From Xylocopa sonorina (taxonomy: Eukaryota > Arthropoda > Insecta > Hymenoptera > Apidae), in assembly GCF_050948175.1 (NCBI RefSeq), contig NW_027490127.1, positions 868,001-932,000 of the forward strand: a DNA stretch of 64,000 bases, written 5' to 3'. A model generated the notes under the pieces. The model saw only the letters and a list, made by a program, of their open reading frames with translations. It had not been told where the DNA came from and ran no database searches. Shown one piece after another: positions 45,990 through 58,470 of this stretch. The first letter of the stretch is position 1; each line of letters begins with the position of its first letter. Both the position numbers and the translations under genes were made by a program.

Positions 45990-47436
45990 TTTCAAACATA
46001 CGTCATTGCATCTTGTGCATATTCGCGCATGTGTCTTGGGCTGCCTGTAAATGTGGATGGTAAAATGACAATTTTTCCCAGTTTACTGAGATTGCCATCA
46101 TTTACAACTACATCACGTAAATGGATGTACTCTTCAGAACGCAATTTGACTTGAGTTAGTCGTATGTAGAGAAGTCTTTCACTTTCTGTTTTTGCATACA
46201 TGTCAACAATGTATTGATGAAATAATTGTCTATATTTCAATATATGATTATCAGTATTCTCACGAATCATCGTTCGATATGCATAATAAATCATGGCACT
46301 GACCTTATTGTTAATGTCCACATTAGTCGTAAGATTTCTCATATTAACATTAAAATGATATCCATGCTCTCCTTGCCAAAATAGAATGGAATATTGTAAT
46401 GCATCATATGAACGATGTGTTTCTGATACTTGCTGGACGTCATCATTTCTAGGATGAAGAATTATAGAATTATAAAATTAAATTCTTCACCAACTATGAC
46501 AATTGCCACTTCATCAATCGTTGGTGCGTTGAATTGTCTTCGATGTTGACCAATAGGTATTTTATCTGCCTTTATTATCACTTTGTAATCGTCAGATGGC
46601 ATTTGTTCAATGGCAGTTTTAAATAACTTAATTAATTCATTATGTTGTTCAAACAAATTTAATAATTTAGCGACAATCTTTTGTTTAGTACTCATATTCA
46701 GTTGACACCGTCTGTTGATTTGTTCGTCAGTATTTCCCATAAAATATATCTGAAGATATTTGTGATCAGCATTTGGCAAGGGTAGTAGTGATCCAGCATG
46801 GTGATAAATTCACCCCTGTACTTTAAATGTTGGCATATAATTTGCGCTAACGATATTCGTTGTTCGGAACGATGTCATTTGGAAGCATGAATTGTACTTG
46901 CGTATATTTTTCAAAAAATTTTTTGATTGACTTGTTTCACCTGATACTAAAGTTAATAATGGTTTACGTGGTGAACACAAGTCTGGTAACTTTACTTTTC
47001 CACCTGCACATCACATACCTGGTGTTTCATTTTTAGATTTTTGAGCACCATAATACGTACACTGTTTATCCGCTTTTCCAGTAATTACACTTGGATGAAG
47101 ACAGTAATTATAAAGGGAATTGTAATTGAAACTTCATAAATTCAAATCAGTATGTATCATTCGTCTTATCTGTGTCCTGCGAATGCGATTCCTTTGCTGC
47201 CTTGCTTACCTCTGTTCACTCGTTTCTAATGATCGAGCAAGAACAGTGTGAACTCGATCTCTTTCTTGCCTTGCTTGTCTCTGTTCACTCGCTTCTAATG
47301 ATCGAGCAAGAGCAGTGTGATCTCAATCTCTTTCTTGCCTAGTTTTTCTCTGCTCACTTGTTTCTGAAACTTGTTCTTCTCTTTTCCTTTTTGCTTGATT
47401 TGTAGATCGACCAATGGCACTTCGCTTTGATGGCAT
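45990..47436 (-). pseudogene. Helitron Rep/helicase protein, N-terminal fragment, degraded
   Basis: Helitron proteins initiate rolling-circle transposition. From ATG 47436 (minus): MPSKRSAIGRSTNQAKRKRE, then a region with a 69-bp tandem duplication (anchors TCTAATGATCGAGCAAGA at 47225 and 47294). CTYYGAQKSKNETPG, KYNSCFQMTSF and KYLQIYFMGNTDEQINRRC follow; then MPSDDYKVIIKADKIPIGQH and QFNAPTIDEVAIVIVGEEF (46779-46500); then WQGEHGYHFNVNMRNLTTN and LPSTFTGSPRHMREYAQDAM (46342-45992). The fragment stops before the two-Tyr catalytic region and the helicase. Several stops and frame changes make it inactive. Confidence 0.85.
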
Positions 47437-48180
47437 AATTGTGGGATTAAATAAAACGTATTTCTAATTATTTTCTTCAGTTGGAAATCAATAACATTTT
47501 TATTTATTCACGTATTAATAATTTATTCTCGTATTAATAATTGCAAAAGTTTTTTGACTGCATTTTTGTATTTATTAGAATTTGCTGACGGAAAATCGAA
47601 CGTCAAACGCATTAATGTTGTTTTTTGTAATTTAAATTAATTTGTTGAAATCTTAAAGGAAACAATTTATGTATTTAAAATATTTTAAATTTTAATATAA
47701 TTTGTAATATTTAAACAATAATTGAAAAGATATAAATAAAACGATTCAATATTTTACTTACTTTGTGACTCATACTTTTATTTTTATTTCAACTATTATT
47801 ATGGGTATGTTATTTTTTACAGTTTAATTTGACTTAAAAAAGTAAATTCTATGAGTAAATTTCATGTGTAAAAATTTAATTTTTCAATTTATTCATGGTT
47901 ACACTTTTAACAAATATAATATTACTAATTAAATGTTATTTTGATATTTTTGGGATGTTTGTTCGGGAGTACCTAGAACCCCAAACCTGATTTTAAAAAA
48001 AATTTTCAAAAACCTTCCCGGAGATATACTTAATAATTTCCCAAATTTTCAATTTTCACGGCGATTGGATGTATGGTTTTTGAATCTATCGAGTACAGAC
48101 AGACAGACAGACACACATTCAGTTATAAATATGTAGATAGATAGATTGATAGATAAATATAGGTAGATGAACAGTAGTTA
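47437..48180. other. A+T-rich sequence with GACA and GATA microsatellites, no gene seen
   Basis: Mostly A/T. GACAGACAGACAGACA at about 48097-48116 is followed by GATAGATAGAT-type repeats to about 48165. Nothing else recognised. Confidence 0.6.
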
Positions 48181-50445
48181 TTCATATTTAATATTTTCTT
48201 TGGAAACAAGGAGCAAAGACATAAAGTACTTTGTTATTATAATTCTAGTTGCTTCACAAATTCCGAAAATGATAAATTAGACCAACGCAAGCAAAAAGTC
48301 TAATGTTTCATAATTATTTTATAGTTTAAAAATTATCAAGCTTTATGCTTGGATGGATGCTTATATATAAGTATAACTACCAAAATGAAATGAAATCGCA
48401 AAGTGATATTTACACATCTCCGTGCTGCAATTTTGACGTATTTAAATTTCTAATAAAAGCATACAAATGTTTATAATCAAATTATCAATTAATAATAAAT
48501 AAATAAATATAGTAATAAATAAATAATATAAATAAATAATAATAAATAAATAAGTAATAATCCTTTCTTATTGTACGCATCCTTCAACACATACTCAGTC
48601 TTTTTAATCTTGATGGATTTCGTGTGTACGGGTGCGTGTGTGTGCGCGCGCGCGTATGTGTGTATGGTAGCCGTTGCCGAAATACCACCTAATAGGTTTC
48701 ATAGTTTCGATTCTAGTAAATCGAATAAAATGGCATAAGATTTTTTATAGAATATCAAGGTACGTGAAGCTGCTATTGCATTGCATAGAGCATTTTTCAC
48801 TGGGAGAATTTTTCTTCCAATGTTTCAACTCCAGATCTTTTTTAATTATTCTCATTTAGAAAATTAAAACTGAATGGCATATTCCTTAACATAGCACGCC
48901 CGTAACCACGATACAACAGATCCAAGGTTCCTTTATTTTAAATTAAGATCTGCTTTCTGTGTTTCAAAACTTGTTTACATTGCGTTATATTCTTAAGACT
49001 CTTTGTGAATTACAAAGAACAGAAACGCTACATGGATTATAAAAGTGTAATAGTTTAATTTATATAATCTTGAACATTTTAAATCAGTTTACGTTGCTTT
49101 GCTTGTTGTATATATTTATCACCTGGCGCTGAACCAACTACTTTTGGCAGCATCCCTTTCTAAAATTTGGAAAATCCACCAGATCTAATAAAACCTTGCT
49201 TAGATTGCAAATGTGTTTTTCTGTATCCAGCAGAAATGAAATTACATTGACAGAAGTACCAGCTAGTTCTCCACGCCTATTTGAAACAACGTTAAGTCAC
49301 CTTGTTAAACAATAATTTATTAAATGTGACTTGGACCTTTATATTTGCATTTATAAACATCTAACAAATAAATATGTTTTTTTTACTATTCATATCATTG
49401 TACTTTCAGTGATTTATTATGTGCTGTCATTTGATATATTAACTGCTTGATTATATTTTATAATGAACCTTGCGTACCAAACACCGTTTTTACTCCTGAT
49501 ACGAGTGGATAGTTCTTCGTTTTATATTCTTATATCGCATTGATTATGAAAGTATATGATATCGTTTCTATGCAGTTATGCATAAATTCAATTCCGAGTA
49601 ATGCTCTAAGAAGCATCCAAGATAACAAACGGCAAAATGCTGGCGACTCTATACCAGCACTATATTGTCACTTCGGAGGAGTGTCAGTTGATCCGTAGCC
49701 ATCTGTGACCGGATTCGTTAGTTAAAATGTGAGAACGTGTAACCAGTACGTTCTAGATTAACATAAAACGCCGTGTGAATCGCGCAGCGCCAGCACCATC
49801 ATGAAACACGTGTCATCGCTCAATTCATGAATCTTCTCAGCAATGACGTTGGGTCACATTTGGTAATGGGGAACCTGTGGTTTCATACAAATTAAAACCG
49901 TTAGATGTCAGTAGGTGTTCAACATATGAGTATTGATAGATATTTTGATAGTTGTTTTCCTATATTTATAGTTATTGAGAGAGTCATATATATTTCTTTC
50001 AACCCATCATTAACTAAAAATATTATTTATAAAATAAAATATTACTTACAAAATAAAAATTCATGCTGTTGCATCCCTAACTTCGCCTTTTATAATTTCT
50101 TAAGTAACATGCTGTCATCGTATTTAATATAACCCTCAATTGCATGAATTTGTAACGATGAATTGAGAAAAATACATATAAAATAAATGTATATATTTTT
50201 ATGATAAAGTAATTAACGACTTTATCGAAAAAATCGCCGTATTGAGCTAGTTTATAGAAAACAATTAAATCGAGTTCTTACATCTTTGTTTCGTGCCTGT
50301 GTATCTATTTTGGAATCAAAATAAATAAATTGCCTGGTTTAGTCATTTTTCATATTCGCTTATAATTTTTATGGAATCAGTTTTCCCATTAGTAAATGTC
50401 AGCCTACGCCACTACCACGCATGTAGCTATGGTCAGCTGATAGTA

Positions 50446-50796
50446 TCATTGCCACGACCGTGTAGCCCGTGTGTTATATCGCGGTACATTAATAGTGCCG
50501 TGATACGCGTGTCGCCACAGTACTGAGAGTATGCCGTTACGAGAACTGAGTAGGGGCATTGTCTTTGCACAATTCTGCCACGGAATTCGTTCCATCTGTT
50601 GTCCTTGGCGTGCCAATCGCTGGTTGTTTGGAATATTGTAGTGCATGAGGCAGACTTGTTTCTTATCATCATCAAGGAGATAGATTTTCACTCCCCCTTT
50701 TTGAATTTTGTTAACTACTGTTTGGAATTTTTGCCGTTTCTGTATCTCTATGTCCGCATTATGGATTCTACTTACGTATGATATTTTGGTCTTCAT
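50446..50796 (-). CDS. Hypothetical 116-residue frame in segment R copy II
   Basis: Unrecognised, basic and hydrophilic, with no transmembrane segment or metal motif (KIYLLDDDKKQVCLMHYNI is the best-conserved stretch). The corresponding part of copy I (about 30580-30780 plus) keeps HLLDDDKKQVCLVHYNI but has stops. Selection on this frame is therefore possible but unproved; it may be one exon of an R-encoded gene. Confidence 0.25.
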   Translation of the reverse strand: MKTKISYVSRIHNADIEIQKRQKFQTVVNKIQKGGVKIYLLDDDKKQVCLMHYNIPNNQRLARQGQQMERIPWQNCAKTMPLLSSRNGILSVLWRHAYHGTINVPRYNTRATRSWQ

Positions 50797-51323
50797 CTTT
50801 TGTTACATGTAACATTACATATGTAATGCACTTTTGTTATGTAATGCTCAAAGTTGTAATCCTCAGATTCTTTTACTCTTTTGTAAAGCAACTTATTCTA
50901 TTAACATATATTCATTAGGCATAGATGGAAGTAATTAGACAATGCTATTAAAACGGTATTAAATATGTTGTTGCAATTATATATTTAATGTCTAGAGGTG
51001 TAGATGTAATTAGTGTCCCGTGTTATGTGATCCAATCGACATATCGAGTAAAGCTATGAAATATGAAAACCTTTTCCTATTCCACAACCCCTATCCATGT
51101 TAAAGGAATGATTAGTTCTGCAAGACGAGAAGCCTGAATTAGTAAGATCTCTACGAACATAAGTAATTTGTAAGTAATACATTTTTTCTGTTTGAAATAT
51201 TTGCCTTTGCATAGAATAGAATGTATAGATATAAATTCCTGTTTTATATCCATTTCGATCCAATTCTTTTATAGCTTTTGAGTAGGAATAATATTGATTA
51301 TACCTGATTTTTACAATAGTTGT

Positions 51324-51716
51324 TTATTTAACAAATTTTATAGACGTAGAAGCATCATTTGAGGGGTGTATCGATCTACTTTGCAGTTCTATCAGTTTCT
51401 TTTTCTGCTCGCTACTTTCTATTCTCAGTTCTATATACTTATCCTTTATCACCATCATATATGTTGCATAAGATTATAATGACTTTTTGTCTTTAAATTT
51501 TGCGGATATTTCAATTAAATTTCCTTTGATTAAAAAAACGGAGATGAAAAAAGTGACACGTACCATTTCTTGGAAACGTTGTATCGTAATTTGCATCTGA
51601 CTGTTTTGAAAGGCATGCACTTTACTTAACGTTTCCAGTGATTCAGTCAGCGGAGCAAAGAAATATTCTACTTTCGATATTGTCGGCTCTTGTAATTCTA
51701 AGGCAAGTACATTCAT
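51324..51716 (-). pseudogene. Second copy of the candidate two-exon gene (R copy II)
   Basis: Exon-1-like sequence (51716 to 51564) keeps LELQEPTISKVEYFF and SQMQITIQRFQEM, followed by the donor GTACGT. Exon-2-like sequence 51437-51324 starts after AAG and reads YIELRIESSEQKKKLIEL...STSIKFVK, stop, with the same 114-nt length as copy I. Upstream, a TAA replaces the second Cys codon of CSRCRQ, and the hydrophobic segment is disrupted, so this copy is probably broken or uses the internal Met. Confidence 0.45.
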
Positions 51717-51784
51717 CTGCCGTTATCGTGAACACTGTTTTTTGGCTAAATTACAGAAAACCAAATATATTATAAGGAACATAT

Positions 51785-52250
51785 TGTGACGTGGTGTCGT
51801 CACAAGACTCGCTTCATCCCCCCCCCCCCCCCCCCCCGCTTCGGTTAGCTTAGCTCGCTGATCACCACCCATGCGAGAAGCGCGACGCGGACCATCGCGA
51901 TAGCTGTATTTGTAAGAAGCGTGAGGCACGCGATGTTAGGACCTTTTCCCCTTCCCACCCCCTTTTCTCTTCTCTCTTTATCCTAAGAATTAGACTGGCG
52001 AGCTGATGGAAGAAACGATCAAGATGACGTCCCTTCATCGAATAAGCAGGCCGCGGGATCGCGGAAGGGCTGTGCGCCAAGGTAGCGGGGCGGGCTCGAC
52101 GGTGGAGGAGTCGGAAAGTGAGGAAGAGAAGAAGAACCTTAAATCCAAGGGATATTATCCAAGGCCCTGCGAAGATATGGCCGCTGCCATCGTCCATGGA
52201 GATGCATAGGATGGTTTTTGGATGTGAAAAGAACCTCTCCCCCCCCTTAA
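51785..52250. other. G+C-richer segment with C tract, unidentified
   Basis: It begins with the near-palindrome GTGACGTGGTGTCGTCAC. A C tract follows (about 51820-51837), then CT-rich and purine-rich stretches. It lies between R copy II and the satellite. A frame at 52006-52209 shows no known domain. It might be an LTR or leader fragment. Confidence 0.35.
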
Positions 52251-52254
52251 AACA

Positions 52255-54186
52255 ATAAAGCGCCATCTAGTTGCATAGAATTGTGGAATTCACATTCTTT
52301 CAAATCGTAGAAGCAGACAGGCATAACTCCGTGCATAGAAGAATACAACTTACTTACTTTAGAACGCTGGAGTGAGATGAGCCATCGCATTGCATCGAGC
52401 ATTAGAACTCCATTGCCTTGATACGTAGAACCTTCGAAGCCCCACCCTGTTGCATAGAACTGTAGAATCCACATACATTTGAAGTGTGGAAGCAGATGAA
52501 CATAACGCGTTGCGATGAATATTATCGTCGATTAATATTATCGACATCGCGATGAATGGAGTATTATAACTCTATTGCTTCGGCCCATAAACATCTAGAA
52601 ACGCTATCCCATTGCAAGGACGTTTATGATTCACATTCGTTCGAGGTGTAGAAGCAAACAAGCATAATGCGATGCATAAAGCTCCACAACATATTAACTT
52701 CCTTTGAACTGTTGATATGAAATGCGATATCGCGATGCATGAGGCATGAGAAAAGCTATACCTAAGCAAGAAAGTGTAGCACACACATTCTTTTGAAATG
52801 TAGAAGCAGACAAACAAAATGCGTTGCTTTGAATATTAGATCTTAATATGCATCATTAAAATGAGATGCGACATCGCGTTGAATGAAGAATTGAAACCCT
52901 ATTGCTACGACATCCAGACACCTAGGGGCATTATCCCATAACATGGAAGTGTGGGATTCACATTCTTGTAAAGGTGCAAGCACATAAACACAATGCGTTG
53001 CATTTAATATTACACCTTATCATGAGCCATAGAAATGAGATAGGATATCGCGTCTTGTGAAGAATTGGAACTCTATTGCTTCGAAACGTAGCCATATAGA
53101 AACGCTATTCAGTAGCAAGGAAGCGCGGGATATACAATCTTTCGAAGGGTGGACGAGATGAAAATAACGCGTTGCATTGAACATTATATCTTATTATGAA
53201 ACATAGAAATGAGATGCGACAATGCGTTCTATGAAGCATTAGAACTCTATTGCTTAAAACCGTTGGCATCTAGAAACGCAATACCGTAGCTAGGAAGTGT
53301 GGCATTTACATTCTTTTGAAGCGTAGACGATGTATAAATAACCCTTCCCACTGAATATTATACTTTATGATGAATCATAGAAACGAGATGCGATATCGCG
53401 TTCTATGAAGCACTAGAAATTTATTGCTTAGAACCGTAGACATCTAGAAACGCTGTTCCGTACCGAGGAAGTGTGGCATTTACGTTCTTTTGAAGTGTAG
53501 ATGAGATATACATATCACTTTGCAATGAATATTACATTTTATCATGCAACCTAGAAATGAGATGCGATATTGCGATATATCACGAATTAGAACTGTATTG
53601 CTTCCATATGTCGAAATCTACAAACGCTATTCCGTTCTAAGAAAATGTGAGCTTTACATTCTTTTGAAGTGTAGACATGATATACATAACGCGTTGCTTT
53701 CAATATTGCATCTTGTCATTGGACATAGAAATGAGATGCAATATGGCGTTTTAGGTAGCACTAGAGCTCTATTGCTTCGACGTGTAGACATCTAGAAACG
53801 CTATTCCGTAGCATGGAAGTGTGGGATTTACATTTTTCTGAAGTGCAGATGCAGATGCAAAGATTGCGTTGCATTGAGCATTACATCTTATTACGAAACA
53901 TTGAAATGCAATGCGACATCGCCACAAATGAAGTATTAGAACTCTATTGCTTCGATATGTCGACACCTAGAAACGCTATGCCGAAGCATGCAAGTGTGGG
54001 ATTTACATTCTTTTGACATGTAGGTGTAGGTACGAATGCGCATTGCATCGAGCATTACATCTTATCATGAAACATTGAAATGAAATGCGTCATCGCCCCA
54101 AATGAAGTATTAGAACTCTATTGCATCGATACGTAGACATCTAGATACGCTATGCCGTAGCAAGGAAGTGTGGGATTTACATTCTT
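52255..54186 (-). repeat. Satellite array, minus orientation, two subfamilies
   Basis: About eleven monomers of roughly 170-180 bp. The first few resemble the array at 33.6 kb. From about 52860 a distinct subfamily takes over: ATGAGATGCGATATCGCGTT, GAACTCTATTGCTTCGA, CATCTAGAAACGCTATTCCGTAGCAAGGAAGTGTGGGATTTACATTC and ATAACGCGTTGCATTGAATATTACATCTTATCATGAAACAT. It ends at the F1 insertion. Confidence 0.88.
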
Positions 54187-54187
54187 T

Positions 54188-54890
54188 TGAAGTATAATGA
54201 GACATCAGGCGTAGCGCCTGCTACCCATCAGCCTCTTCACCGCCTTCAGCATCAGTCCCTGCATGCAGGCAACCTGCTGCACACGCCTGCAGATCCAGCA
54301 ACTAGCGGCGTTCGCACTAATACGCGCCGCTGTCTCGCTCGCACCAACGGGCACCTCTGTCTTATTCGCGCCAATAAGTATTGCTGCCTCGCTTCTTCCA
54401 ACGAGCAGCTCTGTCTCGCTCGCACCAAAGAGCAGCTCTGTCCTACTCGCTCCTATACGCATCACCTTCACGCTCCCGCCACGCGTATCCCCGCCTCCCT
54501 TGCATCGAGGTCTTTGTTCAGATGTATGAAGACGCAGCTCGTCACTGGAATGGGAACTGTACCAGTTCAAGGAACCTACATTACCAAGACCTGTATATTA
54601 TTTCTAGTGTTATATCTATGCACTTTTATTATACTCCTAGATCTAAGTACTCATGACACATATTGCAACACACTTCAACACAGACGTAATTCTAAGTCCG
54701 TACGTATAAGATTAGATATTAAGACGCACCTGCGCCAACGACATGCGCAGCTAAGACCACCACGAGCCGCGAGTCCCCACTCGCTGTACCACGCGGTCCC
54801 CACTACGAGCGACCGCGACCGAAGCGCATAGCGAACCGAGGAGGTCTGAGACGCGACTCCAGATAGTCAGATTATATCGAGATTACACTC
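54188..54890 (+). mobile_element. Element F, copy F1, with 27-bp tandem repeats
   Basis: It starts near the hairpin word CAGGCGTAGCGCCTG (about 54195-54209) and shares about 110 bp with F0. Around 54325-54460 come five 27-bp units of the form CTCGCTCGCACCAA(A/C)GAGCA plus GCTCTGT. The right half (GGGAACTGTACCAGTTCA, ACGTAATTCTAAGTCCGTA, GCGAGTCCCCACTCGCTG) is shared with F2. The 27-bp period gives 9-residue repeats in several frames, but no frame resembles a known protein. It inserted in satellite DNA. Confidence 0.65.
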
Positions 54891-55689
54891 CGAGGAGTTG
54901 AGTCCTCCAGTACCATTTCATATGCTCGAGCCATTAGCTACCTCAATGTTTACAAGTTCATTCCCATATTTACTAGTTCCTAAATCTAGTATATCTAAAT
55001 ACTATTTCTCGCGTTTAATAAAATGCTTAAGTACGAATACTTCCACGTGTCTCTTCCATACTGCTGGGTTGCTTTCCAACACCTCGAATGGGTATAGAAC
55101 TCTGCTTTGCAGAGTTGCGATAGAGCGGACCGCATCATATACTTCCGAGCATTGTCTGTTAGTACAGAATAACTTGGTGAATGGGACGTTATCCCTGTTC
55201 GCGAAGCAGACGACGCGCGGGTAGGAAGAGTTTCCTTCGTTCCCGTACGTGGGTAACGTATCCTGGATCCCCATATACCACCGACATGTCTTCTTCGCAC
55301 CGCTTCAGTCGCAGCTCTCCGAAGTCTCCTGTTTCCGCAGCAGAGATTGCTGCGTTAACCACGGTCTCTGATGTATTCGCTTCGCATCCGAGCCGCCGTT
55401 TCCAGCATCACTGGAAGCTGATATATCAGCCTCCATCAACAGGCCAACATCTACTTCGATAACTGTCAACGATCCACGGCGAAAATGCTACCAAGGTATC
55501 GAATACGACACCAGCGAAAGGTAGGATTTACTACTCCTATTATCCGCGAATCGCAGGTGTTTTGCCCCTGCCACGTAAGCTGAATTAGTCGGACCCGGTC
55601 GTAACGCGTTTCCGCAGACCGAATCTCGAACAAAAAGGCTAGTGTCGTGAATCTTCCGGATAAACGGAAAGTTATTTCGCCGGACCTGA
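54891..55689. other. Unidentified insert in satellite
   Basis: About 0.8 kb, moderately G+C-rich. On the minus strand an open stretch at about 55400-55210 reads SETVVNAAISAAETGDFGEL and CEEDMSVVYGDPGYVTHVRE, and another frame covers 55274-55002; I recognise neither. It could be the right part of F1 or a separate element. Confidence 0.3.
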
Positions 55690-56400
55690 CAGTAGATGCA
55701 GATACACAAAACGCGTTACATTGAACATTACAATACCATTGCTTCGACACGTTGACATCCAGAAACGCAATTATTTTGCAAGGAAGTGTAGGACTAACAT
55801 TAATTTGAACTATAGAGGCTGATAAACATAACGCGTTGCACTGAATATTATATCTTGTCACGAAGCTTTGGAATGAGATGCGACATCGCGATGAATGAAA
55901 CATTGGATCTCCAAGGGTTCGACACGCAGACATCTATAAACGCTATGACTTAGCAAGAAAGTGTAGATATTCACATGCATCTGAAGTGTAGAAACAGATA
56001 ATCGTAACGCGTTGCGATGAATACTACATCTTGTCTTCAAACTTTGAAATGAGATCCGACATCGCAATGAATGAAGTACTGGAACCCTATTGCTTCGTCA
56101 GGTACACATTTAGAAATGCTATACCTTAGGAAGGAAGTGCATGATTCACATTCTTTTGATGTGTAGACGAGATACACATAACGCGGTGCATTCAATATTA
56201 CATCTTATCATGCGGCATTGAAATAAGATGCGACTTCGCGTTGAATGATGTAATAGAACTATATTGCATCGAACAGTATACATCTTATAATGCTATTCCT
56301 TTATAAGGGAGAGTAGTGCTCACATTCTTTTGAAGTGTAGAAGAGATAAACATAACGCTTTGAGTTAAATATTACATCTTACATTAAACACTGAATTGAG
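55690..56400 (-). repeat. Satellite array, minus orientation (52.9-kb subfamily)
   Basis: About four monomers with AACGCGTTGCA, GAAATGAGATCCGACATCGCAATGAATGAAG and CATTCTTTTGATGTGTAGACGAGATACACATAACGCG. It is interrupted by F2. Confidence 0.85.
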
Positions 56401-56414
56401 ATGCAACATCGCGA

Positions 56415-56915
56415 TTCAATCTCTGTTTCGCTCTGGCATCGCTGTTTCAATCTCACCGACAAGCACTACTGTCTCACTCCCACTAATGAGTATATCTGCC
56501 TCGCTCGCACCAAAGACGAACACCCTTGTCTACCTCGCACGAGTGATTTCGTCTTGCTGAAAGGGACAGTCGAAGTCCATAACCTCAATGGGAACTATTC
56601 CAATTCAGGGAGACGACTTTAACAGAACCTGTGTTCAACTTTTGAGCGTATATATATACATATATATACTATATCCGGACTAATGTATTCCTGCATATAA
56701 GAATTCATATATCGAAGTTACACACGTTAAGAATGCAAGACGCGAACAACACACACGTAATTGTAAGTTCATGCTATACTACTTCATTATACTATTTCAT
56801 AAGTTAAACGCGAAAGACGCGCCCCTAGTCCCACCAGGAGACGCGAGTCCCCACTCGCTGGGCCGCATGCTCCTCGCAACGATCCCTTAATCCCCCACTC
56901 GCTGGACCACATGCT
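56415..56915 (+). mobile_element. Element F, copy F2
   Basis: It lacks the hairpin end but keeps three diverged 27-bp units (about 56440-56530; frame CLTPTNEYICLARTKDEHPC) and the right-half words GGGAACTATTCCAATTCA, ACACGTAATTGTAAGTTCATG and GCGAGTCCCCACTCGCTGG. It gives independent support that F is a dispersed element. Confidence 0.65.
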
Positions 56916-57109
56916 TTCATGATTTTTCTAGTAAATATTTCAAATTGGTATAAATATTAATACATATTTTATATTTTAGTTAATTCAAAATACAATATCC
57001 CCTTAAGATACTCCATTACATCTAAAATTCTATCTAATTTCATATCATTTCATAATGTTTTAATTAAATATTTGAAATTGGTTTATATAATTACACTTAT
57101 CATATATTT

Positions 57110-58470
57110 TAGTTACTTAAAAATAGATCATTCAATTCGCTTTTTCTCCATCGAGGCTTGCAAATCCCTCTTCGTTATTCTTATAATTCATACTTTAGAA
57201 GGTATGTAGTACGTATTGATTGTCCGACGCTGAAAATACCTCAAACACTTCTGCTTTTCGCAGCTTAGCGTACATGCAATCTCCTATCAACATTGTGTCT
57301 ATATTTTATTTGCTTCGGTTCTTAAACTGTGTATAGTCTTCTTTAGGATTCGTCGCGATTAGATCGTTTCTTAGAGCCATTTTGATGATCTTTTCCACTC
57401 TATGGTTGTTCTTCTTACCATCCCAGATTACCGATTTTTCGATCCTGCTTCGCTGCAGATGATACATTTCGGTTTATTCGCGATGTAACCGATCATCGTA
57501 TAGATAGGGGATCTGCATCTTCTGCAGATTCCCTTATTATCTTTGAATTCTTCGCAATTTCTGCCGATATGTCCCAGTTTATGGTATTTGAAGCATCTCT
57601 CTATTTTCGGTAGTACTTTGTAGGGACAAGGTGTTAATGCTATTCTGAGTCGTTTGACCTTCTCCAGCTCTTTACTGTATTCCTGTCCAAATTCAACTAA
57701 CGCGACTCCGTTCCTCTCCACGTCTGTTTTAACAACTTGACCATTCTTTCGATTATTTTCAGTCTTCACTTTATGTACTCCTTCATTTCTTCTCTAGTCA
57801 CCTAACGGGTATATGTCCCTTAGTTGGAGCATGATACTCGCACTCGTATGTGATTCTTCGAATTCTTTTTCCAGAGTTCCTTTCTTCTCCTTTATTTTGT
57901 TCTCTATACCTGTTTTGTTGTTAAGTTCCAGGATTATATCTCCCGCTCTCGATTTTCTTGCGGCATCTTTTCCTATTTCTCTCGTTTCTTCTGCTTTTCC
58001 TCATCCCATTGTTTGTCCCCGAATGCTTACTGCTTCTCTAATTGTTTCATTTTTTTCTGTACCGTTCGCAACTAGTTCGATCTCAGTTTTTTTTATATGC
58101 CTGATGTTTCCCATTAATGATTTCTAATATGTCATTAACTTCGTCGTATCCTCGCTCATAATATCTATCATTACGTCTGATGTGTGGCTGCCTATTCTTC
58201 TATTTGATAGTGAGGACGTTATTCTCATCAGTAGCTTTTCCATTATCCTGGTCTTTCTTTTTGGTTCCCTTACATCGGCTTCTGATGCTTCTCCTTTCGT
58301 GGCTGTACCTTACGAGGCTTTCTTTTTCTCCTTTATATATGCATTTCGTATCCATTTCTATTTTCCTACCCTTTTGTGTTATCGACTGGGGGCTACGAAC
58401 CGCCTGCTCAATCTTTAATCTTCTGCCTTTACCCGATGGGGCTGATTCCATATCCCGAGCCAGCCTCACC
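57110..58470 (-). pseudogene. LINE C-family copy G: gag plus endonuclease end, degraded
   Basis: Minus-strand order: an ORF1 N-terminal Lys-rich frame (58469-58200); KSRAGDIILELN (about 57950); GVALVEFGQEYSKELEKVKRL and CFKYHKLGHIGRNC (57769-57560), a CCHC knuckle whose second Cys is Tyr; then CRRC and CIICSEAG. After about 57400 it passes into the end of the endonuclease: LRNDLIATNPKEDYTQF and AEVFEVFSASDNQYVLHTF. These match LINE C (4070-4260). The ORF1 tail and most of the endonuclease are missing, with a different junction from C. It has stops and no RT. Confidence 0.8.

Larger units (their letters stand above)
48180..51780 (+). repeat. Dispersed segment R, copy II
   Basis: The inverted counterpart of 29.6-32.0 kb: the same order of landmarks on the opposite strand (TTTCTTTGGAAACAA, GCTTCACAAATTC, GGCGCTGAACCAACTA, then the exon-like pieces). 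About 1.1 kb at roughly 49405-50565 has no counterpart in copy I. That is either an insertion here or a deletion there; it includes no recognised domain. Confidence 0.82.

Noticed and set aside
54187..54831. 214-aa frame in element F as a repeat protein gene
   Set aside because: The 9-residue repeat appears equally in other frames and on the other strand because the DNA unit is 27 bp; no conserved start or stop between copies.
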